A DNA stretch of 64,000 nucleotides. Source: Lewinellaceae bacterium. GTDB taxonomy: Bacteria > Bacteroidota > Bacteroidia > Chitinophagales > Saprospiraceae. Below are positions 33,944 to 44,873 of the stretch, in pieces. Position 1 is the stretch's first letter. Every line of letters starts with the position of its first letter. Both the position numbers and the translations under genes were made by a program. The notes beneath the pieces were generated by a model, which saw nothing but the letters and a program-made list of their open reading frames with translations, was not told where the DNA came from and ran no database searches. The DNA lies in NCBI GenBank assembly GCA_020636095.1, contig JACJYN010000005.1, forward strand, positions 1 to 64,000. The letters are read 5' to 3'.

Positions 33944-36023
33944 TCAGAAACCTCATCACTTCCACCTCCAGTCCCTGCATAGCCTGCAGGAAGTACACTC
34001 CTGCTGGCAGCCCGTTCAGCGGCGCCTCAAAAGTGTTCACTCCGGGCGCCACCTGGTACTCCGCCACTTTGCGGCCCGCTATATCGAGCAGCAGCAGGGT
34101 GGTTGGCTGGGTGGGGCTGGGCGCCCAGCGGGCCTGCAGAACGTCCTGCGCCGGGTTGGGAAAAGACTGTACACCCAGCCCGTTCCCTTTGCCCTCGAAG
34201 AGGACACTGATGATTTTATGATACTCGAACGCCCCGTCGAAATCCACCTGGCGGAGGCGGTAGTAGTTCAGGCCCGGCAAGGGTTTTTCATCGACAAAGT
34301 GGTACTGCTGGGGTTGCTCAGTGGTTCCCGCGCCTTTCACCCGGCCGAGTTCTGCGAACTGGACGCCGTCGGCGCTGCGCTCGACGGCCATATAGTCGTT
34401 GTTTTGTTCAGTGGCTGTATTCCAATAGAGTTGGATGGCCTGGCCTTTGACGGCGCCGGAAAAATGAGTGAGCTCGATGGGAAGGGCCGGGTTGCCGATC
34501 AGTAGAAACCCACCCCCGATCAGGAAGCCATTGACATTGATGGGGGAAATGACAAGGTTGGTAATGGAAGCGGTTCCACTGATGAGGGTGTAGAAGTGCC
34601 CGGAGACCGGAAAAGACGGGCTGGGCATTCCCAGGAAGACAACCTTAAGCGTCGTGATCGTAGCGGTTCCGCTGACGATAATCTGGTCAAAATCACTACC
34701 GGCTACGCCGGCGCCGCCCCCGCCGTCCCCCGGCCCGGTGATCTCCATCTCCAGGGTGCCGCTGACGGTTAAGTTGCCCGTGATCGTCATCGTGCCGGGA
34801 GAATTACCCGGGCTGACAATGCCGCCCGCATTGCAATCTACGTCGTCGGCTACGGTACCGTTTCCACCCAGCGTGCCGCCGGCATTAACCGTAACCGGCG
34901 CCCCTACCGTCTGCCCGTTGAGGTCCAGTACGCCGTTATTGACGGTAACGGAAAAGAAAGCATCCGAGCTATTCAATTGGGCCCGGGCCGTTGCATTGGC
35001 CTTGTCGACAGCCAGCCGCCGGTAGTTGCCGCCGCCCACTCCCTGAAAACTGTTGGTATTGCTTCCCGCCAGCACCAGGGTGGCGCTGCCGTTGATGTCG
35101 GCGTCTGTGACATGGATATTTCCACTCACTCTTATTTCCAGGCCAGATCCGTTCAGCCTGCTCACCTGGTTGATGTCCAGGTTATTCGCGATATTGAAGT
35201 TTTGGGAGAGCTTTACATTCTCCGTAGTTAGAGCCGTGCTGATCCGCACATTCGATACCGTACCCGAGAAGTTGACAGTCCCATTGCCGCCGAGGATCAG
35301 CTTGTTGGCGCCGGTGACCGCTCCGCTACCGGTAAGGTTGAAGTTATTATTCAGCGTGACATCCGAAAGCAGCTGCAGGCTGGCGCCGGCTTCCACGTTG
35401 AGGTTCCGCAGTTGAGTGCCGGACAGGGTGGCGCCGGCGCCCATAGCGCTGATGTAGGCTCTGTTATCCAGGTCTGGGTCGGTGATCAGGATGGCGCCTC
35501 CTACCCGGATGTTGCTTCCGGTCAGGTTGCCCACCTGAACGATGGTGAGGCCGCCGGAAATGGCCGTTTCCTGCTTGAACCGGACCCGGTCAGTGGCCAC
35601 GGCCATATTGATCTCCAGGTTGGAGAAGGCCGTCAGGCAATCGACCGTAGATCTGGCGGTGATGGTTACCTTGCCACTCGTTCCACTGGTGAAGCCAGTG
35701 GCGTTAGCTATAGTAATATTGCCAGCCACCGTCAGGTTGCGGTTTCCCAGGCTGAGAGGCCCGGTATAGGTGCTTTCGATGGTCAGCCGGGCAATGGTGG
35801 GGTTACTGTTGATGGTGCAGGCCGCCGTGCTGGTATTATTGAAAATGACCCGGCTGGAAGCAGTGGGGGCGCCGGCCGGCGACCAGTTGCCGCCGTCCTC
35901 CCACATGCCGGTGGCGTTTCCATTGGTCCAGGTTTTATTCTGGCCGTGAAGGCCCGCCCCGGCCAGGGCCAGGATGCTTAGCAGAAGAAAGCGCAGCAGA
36001 GAAGAAGTAGCGTAGTTACTCAT
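33936..36023 (-). CDS. Large secreted beta-helical T9SS protein
   Basis: A 695-aa exported protein: signal peptide (SLLRFLLLSILALAGAGLHGQ), then about 430 residues of Gly/Asn/Thr-rich strands resembling autotransporter-type beta-helix repeats (WTNGNATGMWEDGGNWSPAG; GGNGTVNFSG; VNAGGTLGGNGTVADDV), then the LPIELTHFSG linker and a type A T9SS sorting domain (QSFPNPAQDVLQARW, LLLLDIAGRKVAEY, GVYFLQAM, MRFLKQ). Probably an adhesin or surface-layer protein. The same C-terminal module, decayed, follows upstream at 36409-36690. Confidence 0.88.
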   Translation of the reverse strand: MSNYATSSLLRFLLLSILALAGAGLHGQNKTWTNGNATGMWEDGGNWSPAGAPTASSRVIFNNTSTAACTINSNPTIARLTIESTYTGPLSLGNRNLTVAGNITIANATGFTSGTSGKVTITARSTVDCLTAFSNLEINMAVATDRVRFKQETAISGGLTIVQVGNLTGSNIRVGGAILITDPDLDNRAYISAMGAGATLSGTQLRNLNVEAGASLQLLSDVTLNNNFNLTGSGAVTGANKLILGGNGTVNFSGTVSNVRISTALTTENVKLSQNFNIANNLDINQVSRLNGSGLEIRVSGNIHVTDADINGSATLVLAGSNTNSFQGVGGGNYRRLAVDKANATARAQLNSSDAFFSVTVNNGVLDLNGQTVGAPVTVNAGGTLGGNGTVADDVDCNAGGIVSPGNSPGTMTITGNLTVSGTLEMEITGPGDGGGGAGVAGSDFDQIIVSGTATITTLKVVFLGMPSPSFPVSGHFYTLISGTASITNLVISPINVNGFLIGGGFLLIGNPALPIELTHFSGAVKGQAIQLYWNTATEQNNDYMAVERSADGVQFAELGRVKGAGTTEQPQQYHFVDEKPLPGLNYYRLRQVDFDGAFEYHKIISVLFEGKGNGLGVQSFPNPAQDVLQARWAPSPTQPTTLLLLDIAGRKVAEYQVAPGVNTFEAPLNGLPAGVYFLQAMQGLEVEVMRFLKQ

Positions 36024-36408
36024 AGTTTAAGAATTTTATGGTCATTGTAGTTTTTTCCCCGTTTGGATGGCGGCCATCCATCAGCATACAGGCCATACCT
36101 GATTATACAGGCAGGCCTCCATGGCAATTTGCATCAAATTAGGGGGGATGTGAATTCGTCTTTAAATATAAGGGAAAACCTAGATACTTGGATTGGACTC
36201 TATTGTCTATTCAGTATTCTAGTGCAAACAATTGGGTAGATCATCTACTTATCTACGAAAATGGTTGGAGAAAGTTACAAGGCTCGATCAGAGAAATGAG
36301 CAGAATTTTAGCCCCCTCCAACTTCCCCGAGCCTGCTGCGTCGCTGGCTTCGGCGGCCGAAGAGGGAGAGAGGGGAGAGGGTTGGCTGTAGGGATTGAGG
36401 GGGGGCGG

Positions 36409-36690
36409 CTACTGCTTCCAAAACCTCAACACCTCCACCTCACTACTCTGCCTAGCCTGCAAAAAGTACAGCCCCTCCGGCAGCCCCTTCAGCGGCACCC
36501 CATAGGTGCTCACGCCGATAGCAGTCTGATATTCCGCCAGCTTCCTGCCCGCCATATCCAGCAGCAACAGGGTAGTGGCTGCTGGATATGGCGGGCAGGA
36601 AGCTGGCCTGCAGGCTATTCTGTGCCGGATTGGGAAAGGCCTGCATACCCAGCCCGGCGCCCTTGCCGTCGAACAGCACGCTGATGGTGG
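36409..36690 (-). pseudogene. Decayed T9SS C-terminal domain, paralogous to 33936-36023
   Basis: Family text is split over two frames: first VLFDGKGAGLGMQAFPNPAQNSLQA, then, after a shift, TTLLLLDMAGRKLAEYQ through LPEGLYFLQA to VLRFWKQ. No upstream gene body remains. The break coincides with a perfect 30-bp inverted repeat (36536-36607) that seems to have replaced the normal sequence. Confidence 0.8.
36536..36607. repeat. Perfect 30-bp inverted repeat with 12-nt loop
   Basis: Arms 36536-36565 and 36578-36607 are exact complements (starting GCCAGCTTCCTGCCCGCC). One arm is genuine T9SS-domain coding sequence (MAGRKLAE); the other is its inverted copy. It looks like a template-switch (fold-back) event or an assembly artefact. 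Confidence 0.9.
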
Positions 36691-36708
36691 GCCTCTGTTT
36701 CTGGCCAA

Positions 36709-37500
36709 ACTGCGTTTAGCCGAAAAGAAAGCCCAGTAAGTTTAATGTTAGACAAAGCTTGCCTTGAATCAATACAGGCTTATTTGCTGCTCCAAGGACT
36801 ATTAAGAGTATTTTCAAATTTCGTTTTTGGAGATAAAATCAGTCAATTTTTTGCTTAGGCGAGGCATCCCGCTTTTCTGAAAAAACGGGAGAGCTTAGCG
36901 TTCGAACGTCGGCGTGAGCATAGTCGAACGCTGAGCTCACGCCGACGTCCTTAGTTAAATAGCCTGCCCCTACCCGCAGGGTCGGGGAGGATTTGAGGAA
37001 CGAAGCACAAGCGAAAAAGTGGCGATTTTAGCCCGAAGTATGAAATTTGAACGCACTCTAAAAGATATGAATAGATATTCCAGATGTGAAGGTACTAGAG
37101 AAATACCTAATTGCCAAAGCTATACAGGGTTTTTTCACATAAAAAGAATAAAAATGATCAGGGGGCAGGATACATGAGCCCCTCAATCTCCCGAATCTAG
37201 GCCGAACTCTTTTCGGAGGCTTTGGGATAGAACTCACCCCCGCCCGATCGAAGATCGGCCTCCCCCTCTCTTATTCTGCTGGAGGACAGCGGGAAGAGAG
37301 GGGGGAAACGCGAGGCTGGCCAACGAGTCTCGGATAGCGGTATACTCTGGAAAGCCCCCTCTTTCAAGAGGGGGTTGGGGGAGTTCCATACCCAGGGAAG
37401 AGAGGGGGGAAACGCGAGGCCAGCCAACGAACCTCCGGATAGCGGTACACCCTGGCAAAGCCCCCTCTTTCAAGAGGGGGTTGGGGGAGTTCCAGTTAAA
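36709..37500. other. Gene-free region with hairpins, a duplicated 100-bp unit and a DUF559 3' remnant
   Basis: No credible gene. Visible items: a CCCGCTTTT/AAAAACGGG hairpin (about 36868-36889); a 14-bp inverted repeat ACGTCGGCGTGAGC (36906-36919 and 36935-36948); 42 bp at 37215-37256 identical to the 3' end of the DUF559 gene (38045-38086); and a direct repeat of about 100 bp (37291-37388 and 37395-37494) with CCCCCTCTTTCAAGAGGGGG palindromes. Confidence 0.7.
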
Positions 37501-37694
37501 CATTCAGCGAACTGAACTTATACTTATTGACGAAAAACGAAATCACAACCCTTTCATTAACAGTTGATTGTCGGATAAATAGATGTATTTTTTATAAAAA
37601 TAGCCTTCTACAAGCATCTGTACACTGTCCTTGTTTTCCATGCCGCAATTGCGGAGCTTGAAGCAGAAAATGCTTTTGAAAACTCATCCATATT

Positions 37695-38060
37695 ATGAAA
37701 TATAGAGACATCCTCCACTTTGCCCGCGAATTGCGAAAAAACCAGACCCCTGCGGAGGAGTTTTTCTGGAAAATGGTGCGGAACCGGCAGTTTATGGGAA
37801 AGAAATTTTCCCGGCAGTACATAATAGAACACTCCGAAATACAGGGAGATAAATCCTTCTTTATTGCCGATTTCCACTGCCATGAGAAACGGCTGATCGT
37901 GGAGATTGATGGCAGAATACACGAGCAACAGGTGGAGTACGACCGGATTCGGGAGGAAGTCTTAAAGGATATGGGGTTTGTCATTGTCAGGTTTCGGAAT
38001 GAGGAGGTGCTGGAGGGGTGGGATATGGTGGCGAGGCGGTTGTGGGAGGCTTTGGGATAG
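37695..38060 (+). CDS. DUF559-family endonuclease-like protein (Vsr-type fold)
   Basis: A 121-aa protein of the DUF559 group, a PD-(D/E)XK/Vsr-like nuclease fold. It has the opening FARELRKNQTPAEEFFWKMVRNRQFMGKKFSRQYII, the core Asp in FFIADFHC, the E-x-D pair in LIVEIDGRIHE and the end MGFVIVRFRNEEVL. The start at MKYRDILHF fits the family. Function is unproven; such genes are scattered singly in Bacteroidota genomes. Its 3' end plus flank is repeated at 37215-37256, and a second full domain lies inside metH at 38827-39325, so the family seems to have moved within this locus. Confidence 0.88.
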   Translation: MKYRDILHFARELRKNQTPAEEFFWKMVRNRQFMGKKFSRQYIIEHSEIQGDKSFFIADFHCHEKRLIVEIDGRIHEQQVEYDRIREEVLKDMGFVIVRFRNEEVLEGWDMVARRLWEALG

Positions 38061-38084
38061 AACTCACCCCCGCCCGATCGAAGA

Positions 38085-38318
38085 TCTGCCTCCCTCCCGG
38101 AACGAGTCCGGGACAGGCTCTCTCTTCATGTTGCCCGGAGGCTATCCGGAAGAGAGGGGGAAGTGTAGGGCTCAGCCCCCCTCAATCCTCCCGAAGGGGG
38201 GAGGTTGGCTACCCAACGGCTTTCCAAAGTGGAGCCACCCAAATGCAGCCCCATTTAGTCTCTTCCCCCCTTCGGGGGGATCGAGGGGCTGGGTTTTCCC
38301 TCTTCGGGGGCTGGGGGG
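38085..38318. repeat. C-rich palindromes between the DUF559 gene and metH
   Basis: Several CCCCCCTTCGGGGGG-type palindromes with CTCAATCCTCCCGAAGGGGG and GGGATCGAGGGG spacers. They end at the metH stop (TAG followed by CCCCCC). Convergent genes meet here, so transcription termination is a possible role. Confidence 0.75.
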
Positions 38319-40468
<2,150 letters not shown>

Positions 40469-40493
<25 letters not shown>

Positions 40494-42475
40494 CAGGGCG
40501 TGTTCGAGGCGTTTCTCCAGCTACCATTCGCGCCAGGTACCAGGTCTTTTTGCACGGTGCGTACTGCCGTCGCCCTGACCCGTTCGGCGTAGTCGGTCAG
40601 GCGCTCGGTGGCGTCGGGCGGCGGTTGAAGAGCACATCTTCGACGCGCTCCAGCAGGTCTTTGGGAATTTCCTCGTAGACCTCGATCATGCCGGCGTTGA
40701 CGATGCCCATGTCCATGCCGGCCTGGATGGCGTGGTAGAGGAAGGCATGCGTGCATGGCTTCACGTACCACATTGTTGCCGCGGAAGGAGAAGCTGATGT
40801 TACTCACCCCGCCGCTGATCATGGCGCCCGGGCAGCGCGCTTTGATCTGCCGGGTGGCCTCTATAAAGTTGATAGCGTATTCGTTGTGCTCTTCGATGCC
40901 GGTGGCCACGGCGAAGATGTTGGGGTCGAAGATGATGTCCTGGGGTTTGTAGCCCACCTTTTCGGTGAGGATGTTGTAGGCGCGTTCGCAGATGCTGACC
41001 TTGCGTTCGATGGTGTCCGCCTGCCCTTTTTCGTCGAAGGCCATAACGATGGCGGCGGCGCCGTAGCGGCGCACCAGTTTGGCCTGGCGGATGAACTCCG
41101 CTTCGCCCTCCTTCATGGAGATGGAGTTGACCACGCACTTGCCCTGCACGCACTTGAGTCCTGCCTCGATTACCGAGAACTTCGAAGAGTCGATCATGAT
41201 GGGCAGCTTGGCGATCTCGGGCTCCGACATGACCAGGTGCAGGAAGTCGACCATGGCCTTTTCCGAATCGAGCAGCCCTTCGTCCATATTGACGTCGATG
41301 ATCTGGGCGCCGCCTTCTACCTGATGCTGGGCCACCGAGAGGGCCTCCGGGAAATCCCCCGATTTGATGAGGCGGGCAAATTTGCGGGAGCCGGTCACGT
41401 TGGTCCGCTCGCCTACGTTGACGAAGTTGGTGTCGGGGCGGATGACCAGGGGCTCCAGGCCGCTGAGTTTGGCATACTGCGGCACCTCCGGTATCTGGCG
41501 GGGAGGCAGCCCTTCCACTGCTTCCGACATCAGGCGGATGTGGTCCGGGGTGGTGCCGCAGCAGCCGCCGATGATGTTGACGAAGCCGCTGGAGGCGAAC
41601 TCGCGGATGTAGTCGCGCATCTCCTCGGCGGGCTGGTCGTACTCGCCGAACTCGTTGGGCAGCCCGGCATTGGGGTAGGCGCTGACGAAGCAGTCGGCGA
41701 TGGCGGATAGCTCTTCCAGGTGGGGGCGCATCTCTTTGGCGCCCAGGGCGCAGTTGAGGCCCACGCTCAGCAACGGCATGTGGCTGATGGAAATCCAGAA
41801 GGCCTCCACGGTCTGCCCCGAGAGCGTACGCCCGCTGGCGTCGGTGATGGTGCCGGAGATCATCACCGGCAGGCGGCGGCCGTATTCTTCAAACAGGACA
41901 TCGATGGCGAAGAGGGCCGCCTTGGCGTTGAGGGTGTCGAAGATGGTCTCCACCAGCAGGAGGTCGGCGCCGCCGTCCATCAGGCCTTTGGCCTGCTCGT
42001 AGTAGGCGTCGCGCAGCCCGTCGAACGTGATGCCCCGTGCGCCCGGGTTGTTGACGTCCGGAGAAATGGATCCCGTCTTGTTGGTCGGCCCCAGGGCGCC
42101 GGCTACAAACCGGGGCTTGCCCGGCGTCCGGGCGGTATATTCATCGGCGGCCTTCCGGGCGATCCGGGCGGCTTCCAGGTTGATCTCGTAGGCCAGCTCC
42201 TGCATGTCGTAATCGGCCAGAGAGATGCGGGTGGCGTTGAAGGTATTGGTCTCGATGATGTCCGCGCCGGCTTCCAGGTAGGCCTTGTGGATGGCCTCTA
42301 CGACCTGGGGCTGGGTGATCGACAACAGGTCATTGTTGCCTTTGACGTCGCTGGGCCAGTCGGCGAAACGCTCGCCCCGGTAACCCTGCTCATCGAGTTG
42401 GTACTGCTGGATCATGGTGCCCATGGCGCCGTCGATGACCATGATGCGCTGTTGGAGGATATCGTGGATGGACAT
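40469..42475 (-). CDS. metH: Cobalamin-dependent methionine synthase, N-terminal part, frameshifted near its end
   Basis: The homocysteine- and folate-binding domains of MetH, which methylates homocysteine using methyl-THF and B12. LQQRIMVIDGAMGTMIQQY opens the homocysteine domain, whose zinc ligands include the C-C of IIGGCCGTTPDH. NFVNVGERTNVTGSRKFARL and IDVNMDEGLLDSEKAMV mark the pterin domain. After NNVVREAMHA the frame is lost and regained (extra T, missing G), then lost again after VRTVQKDL (extra TA), so about four small indels lie between 40510 and 40755. No cobalamin riboswitch was recognised upstream. Confidence 0.92.
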
Positions 42476-42768
42476 GTTTGTTCGATTGTTGGATTGCTCT
42501 ATTGTTCAATTGTTTGGCCGAATTCGGCGGTTTTGCCCAATGGGCGAATACCGAACCTGCGAAAGCCGTTAATTACCAACACGCCGGCGGCAATTTCGGT
42601 TGACAAAGGTAGGTAATTTGGGGGATTTGTGGAGCTTTAGCCCTTACCACAAAGTGGCCTTTTTGGGGCAGGACTACGCCATGGTGGGGCTTTTATCCAG
42701 GGCCTGGCGGAACTGGCAAAGGACTATCGTCCCTCCGGGACGGGTGGTGCTTGCCGGCTTTGTCAAAT

Positions 42769-42851
42769 GGCGGCTACCATTCCAGGGTTGGACGAGTTCG
42801 CTGTTCGCAACCGCGGCAGGCTGCTTGGGCTTACCTGCTTCTAACCGTGTC
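42769..42851 (+). repeat. Dispersed element, copy 3
   Basis: GGCTACCATTCCAGGG, TTGGACGAGTTCGC, TGTTCGCAACCGCGGCAGG and CTGCTTGGGCTTACCTGC. It matches the 9306 and 9621 copies (reverse strand) and the 59290 copy. Confidence 0.85.
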
Positions 42852-42855
42852 CAAC

Positions 42856-43051
42856 CTAAGTACTCTGTTAAATAAATATCTTATGCTTCTGGCCGTGCCT
42901 TTTCGCCCTACTCTTCGTCCCGTCCCCGCCTTGATAGCTAAGGCTATCAGGCTCCCTGCCGGCTTGCGCAGCAGGCGGGCGGGCGCTCCTCGATTAGAAC
43001 GAAAATCCATCGCCCAGAAACGACAATTTACTTATTTAACAGAGTACTTAG
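42856..43051. mobile_element. MITE-like element with 20-bp perfect inverted repeats
   Basis: CTAAGTACTCTGTTAAATAA (42856-42875) and its exact complement (43032-43051) bound a 196-bp non-coding segment. It begins five bases after the dispersed element, so one may have inserted next to or into the other. Confidence 0.8.
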
Positions 43052-43318
43052 ACGGGTAGCCCAAATGGCTATTGTTTTTTCGGGCCTGACAGGGTTGCCT
43101 ACTTTGCCTGTGGCATGTTTCCGAAAGTGCCTTCAGGGTAGGCCATGGGACAATCCTGCAGGGATGTCAGCTCCTTGTGGTGGGGTGGGAGGCAAAGCGC
43201 TGTAAGAGCGGCAGATCAATATGGCCGCTCAAGTAATTCGAGCAGATAATGTTGGATTGCGGAGCAACCCGATTTGCAGTTTTTGCGTAAAAAAACATAA
43301 ATTGAGGAGCGCCCTAAG

Positions 43319-43447
43319 GGTGACGCCTTCCCATAAAAGGATGGCCGGGCAGAAAGGTGTCGCCTTCAGGGGGGGGCGACACATCACTTCAGAGGGGGGG
43401 GAGGCGACACCTTTTGTCAAATCGGGGTTAATTGGGAAGGCGTCACC
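43319..43447. repeat. Nested palindrome (GGTGACGCCTTCCCA outside, AAGGTGTCGCCT inside)
   Basis: Outer arms 43319-43333 and 43433-43447, inner arms 43354-43365 and 43402-43413, all exact complements. Non-coding hairpin element of 129 bp. Confidence 0.8.
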
Positions 43448-43576
43448 TCCGATTGGACAACAGAGTCTGATTTTCTGCCTGTTATTAAAAATAACCGGCC
43501 CTATCCGCTGGTTTAATAGCTCAGAAAACCAGACTTTTGCAATGATATAATCCCAAAACAAGAAAAAACAGCAGTT

Positions 43577-44596
43577 ATGCAGATCGACGTAGGCTCCCAC
43601 ATTGCAGATTTATTATATGAGCACCACTCGGTGAATATCCCCGGGCTGGGCGGTTTTGTATCCAGCTACAAGGCGGCGACGGCCGACCAGGTGCAGGGCG
43701 AGGTGTACCCCCCTTCCCAGGCGCTCAATTTCAACGCCAACCTGGTGGCGGATGACGGCCTGCTCGCGCAGCACCTGCACGAAAAGCTGGGCATTTCCCT
43801 GACGGATGCCCACCAGGCAGTGGAAGGCTATGTCAATGAGGTGAAGGAGGCGATTGGCCGGCGGAATATTGTCGTTTTCCCGAAGGTAGGCCGCCTGTAT
43901 AAGGACTACGAGCAAAACCTGCAGTTCCTGGCGGACACCACCAATTTTAACCTCGACTCCTACGGCCTGCCCACCCTCCATTTTTATCCGATAGCCCGAA
44001 GTGCGGTGCAGGGCAGCAGCGTACGCCCCCCTAATGGCCAGCCACAGGTTGCTAAGGCCGGCGCCGCCGTCGTCAAAACCCGTTTTCTCAACAACGGGCT
44101 GGCTATTGCCGTGAGCATAGCGGCGGTAGTCGTACTCATCGTGGCTTATTTCCTCTTTTTCTATCGATCGTCGGGCGGTGGCGAGAACGCCCAGCGCCTG
44201 CCTACCTCGCGGGTGAACGTCAGCCCCTCTCAGGCCGATGGCCAGACGGTGGCGCCTTCCGGGCCGTCCGAAGATACCGACGAATCCCTCACCGAAGATA
44301 GCTACCTGGGGGAAGATGCACCCACCGGGCCGGAAGAACTGGATACCGAAGGGGCCACCACAGCGCCTGGACAGAAGTACTTCGTCATCGGTATTGGCGT
44401 TTTTAGCAATGAGGAAAACGTTCAGCGCCTCATCGAGCGCATCTACAAAGCCGGCTATGAGCCCTTCACCGAACCCAAGGGCAACCTGACCCGTGTCGGC
44501 ATCCAAAAGGCCTATTCCAATGAATCGGAAATACAGGCCACCCTGCGGGATGTGCAGAAGAAATTCTCGAAGGATGCGAAGGTGTTGAGGAGGTAG
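43577..44596 (+). CDS. HU-domain/SPOR-domain membrane protein
   Basis: A 339-aa protein. Two N-terminal HU-like domains of the CCDC81-like Bacteroidota type (HIADLLYEHHSVNIPGLGGFVSSYK; DDGLLAQHLHEKLGISLTDAHQAVEGYVNEVKEAI) lie before one membrane helix (LAIAVSIAAVVVLIVAYFLFF, about 176-196), an acidic linker, and a C-terminal SPOR domain (KYFVIGIGVFSNEENVQRLIERIYKAGYEPF). SPOR domains bind denuded peptidoglycan at division sites, so it may link a cytoplasmic HU module to the septal wall. The role is inferred from domains only. Confidence 0.87.
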   Translation: MQIDVGSHIADLLYEHHSVNIPGLGGFVSSYKAATADQVQGEVYPPSQALNFNANLVADDGLLAQHLHEKLGISLTDAHQAVEGYVNEVKEAIGRRNIVVFPKVGRLYKDYEQNLQFLADTTNFNLDSYGLPTLHFYPIARSAVQGSSVRPPNGQPQVAKAGAAVVKTRFLNNGLAIAVSIAAVVVLIVAYFLFFYRSSGGGENAQRLPTSRVNVSPSQADGQTVAPSGPSEDTDESLTEDSYLGEDAPTGPEELDTEGATTAPGQKYFVIGIGVFSNEENVQRLIERIYKAGYEPFTEPKGNLTRVGIQKAYSNESEIQATLRDVQKKFSKDAKVLRR

Positions 44597-44674
44597 AGCC
44601 CCACTCGATCCTTCCGAAGGGGAAGCCCTTCCGAATCAAGTTCGGAACAGGCTCTCCGAGGGAGGACGCACATT

Positions 44675-44855
44675 GCAGCCCTGCATTAGCCAACTCCCCC
44701 TCCTTCGGAGGACGGCAGCGGACATCGCTTCAGTAGAAGGTTACCAGGCAGCCCTGCATTAGCCAACTCCCCCTCCTTCAGAGGACGGCAGCGGACATCG
44801 CTTCAGTAGAAGGTTACCAGGCAGCCCTGCATTAGCCAACTCCCCCTCCTTCGGA
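44675..44855. repeat. 73-bp tandem repeat, two and a half copies
   Basis: Units 44675-44747 and 44748-44820 (one difference seen) and a partial third from 44821. Each begins GCAGCCCTGCATTAGCC and contains CCCCCTCCTTCGGAGGA. It lies between the convergent HU/SPOR and peroxidase genes. Confidence 0.92.
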
Positions 44856-44873
44856 GGGGGTCGGGGGGAGGCA

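Larger units (their letters stand above)
42476..43576. other. Gene-free region with dispersed element, MITE-like hairpin and nested palindrome
   Basis: About 1.1 kb upstream of both metH and the HU/SPOR gene, without a believable gene. It holds the dispersed element at 42769-42851, the inverted-repeat element at 42856-43051 and the palindrome at 43319-43447. The remainder (43060-43310) is plain sequence in which nothing was recognised. Confidence 0.7.

Noticed and set aside
42476..42700. Cobalamin riboswitch upstream of metH
   Set aside because: I found no B12-box-like core (GCCACTG) or typical paired arms in this stretch.
43221..43550. Open frame of 109 codons upstream of the HU/SPOR gene
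   Set aside because: It runs through the nested palindrome, has no domain character and no partner in either direction.
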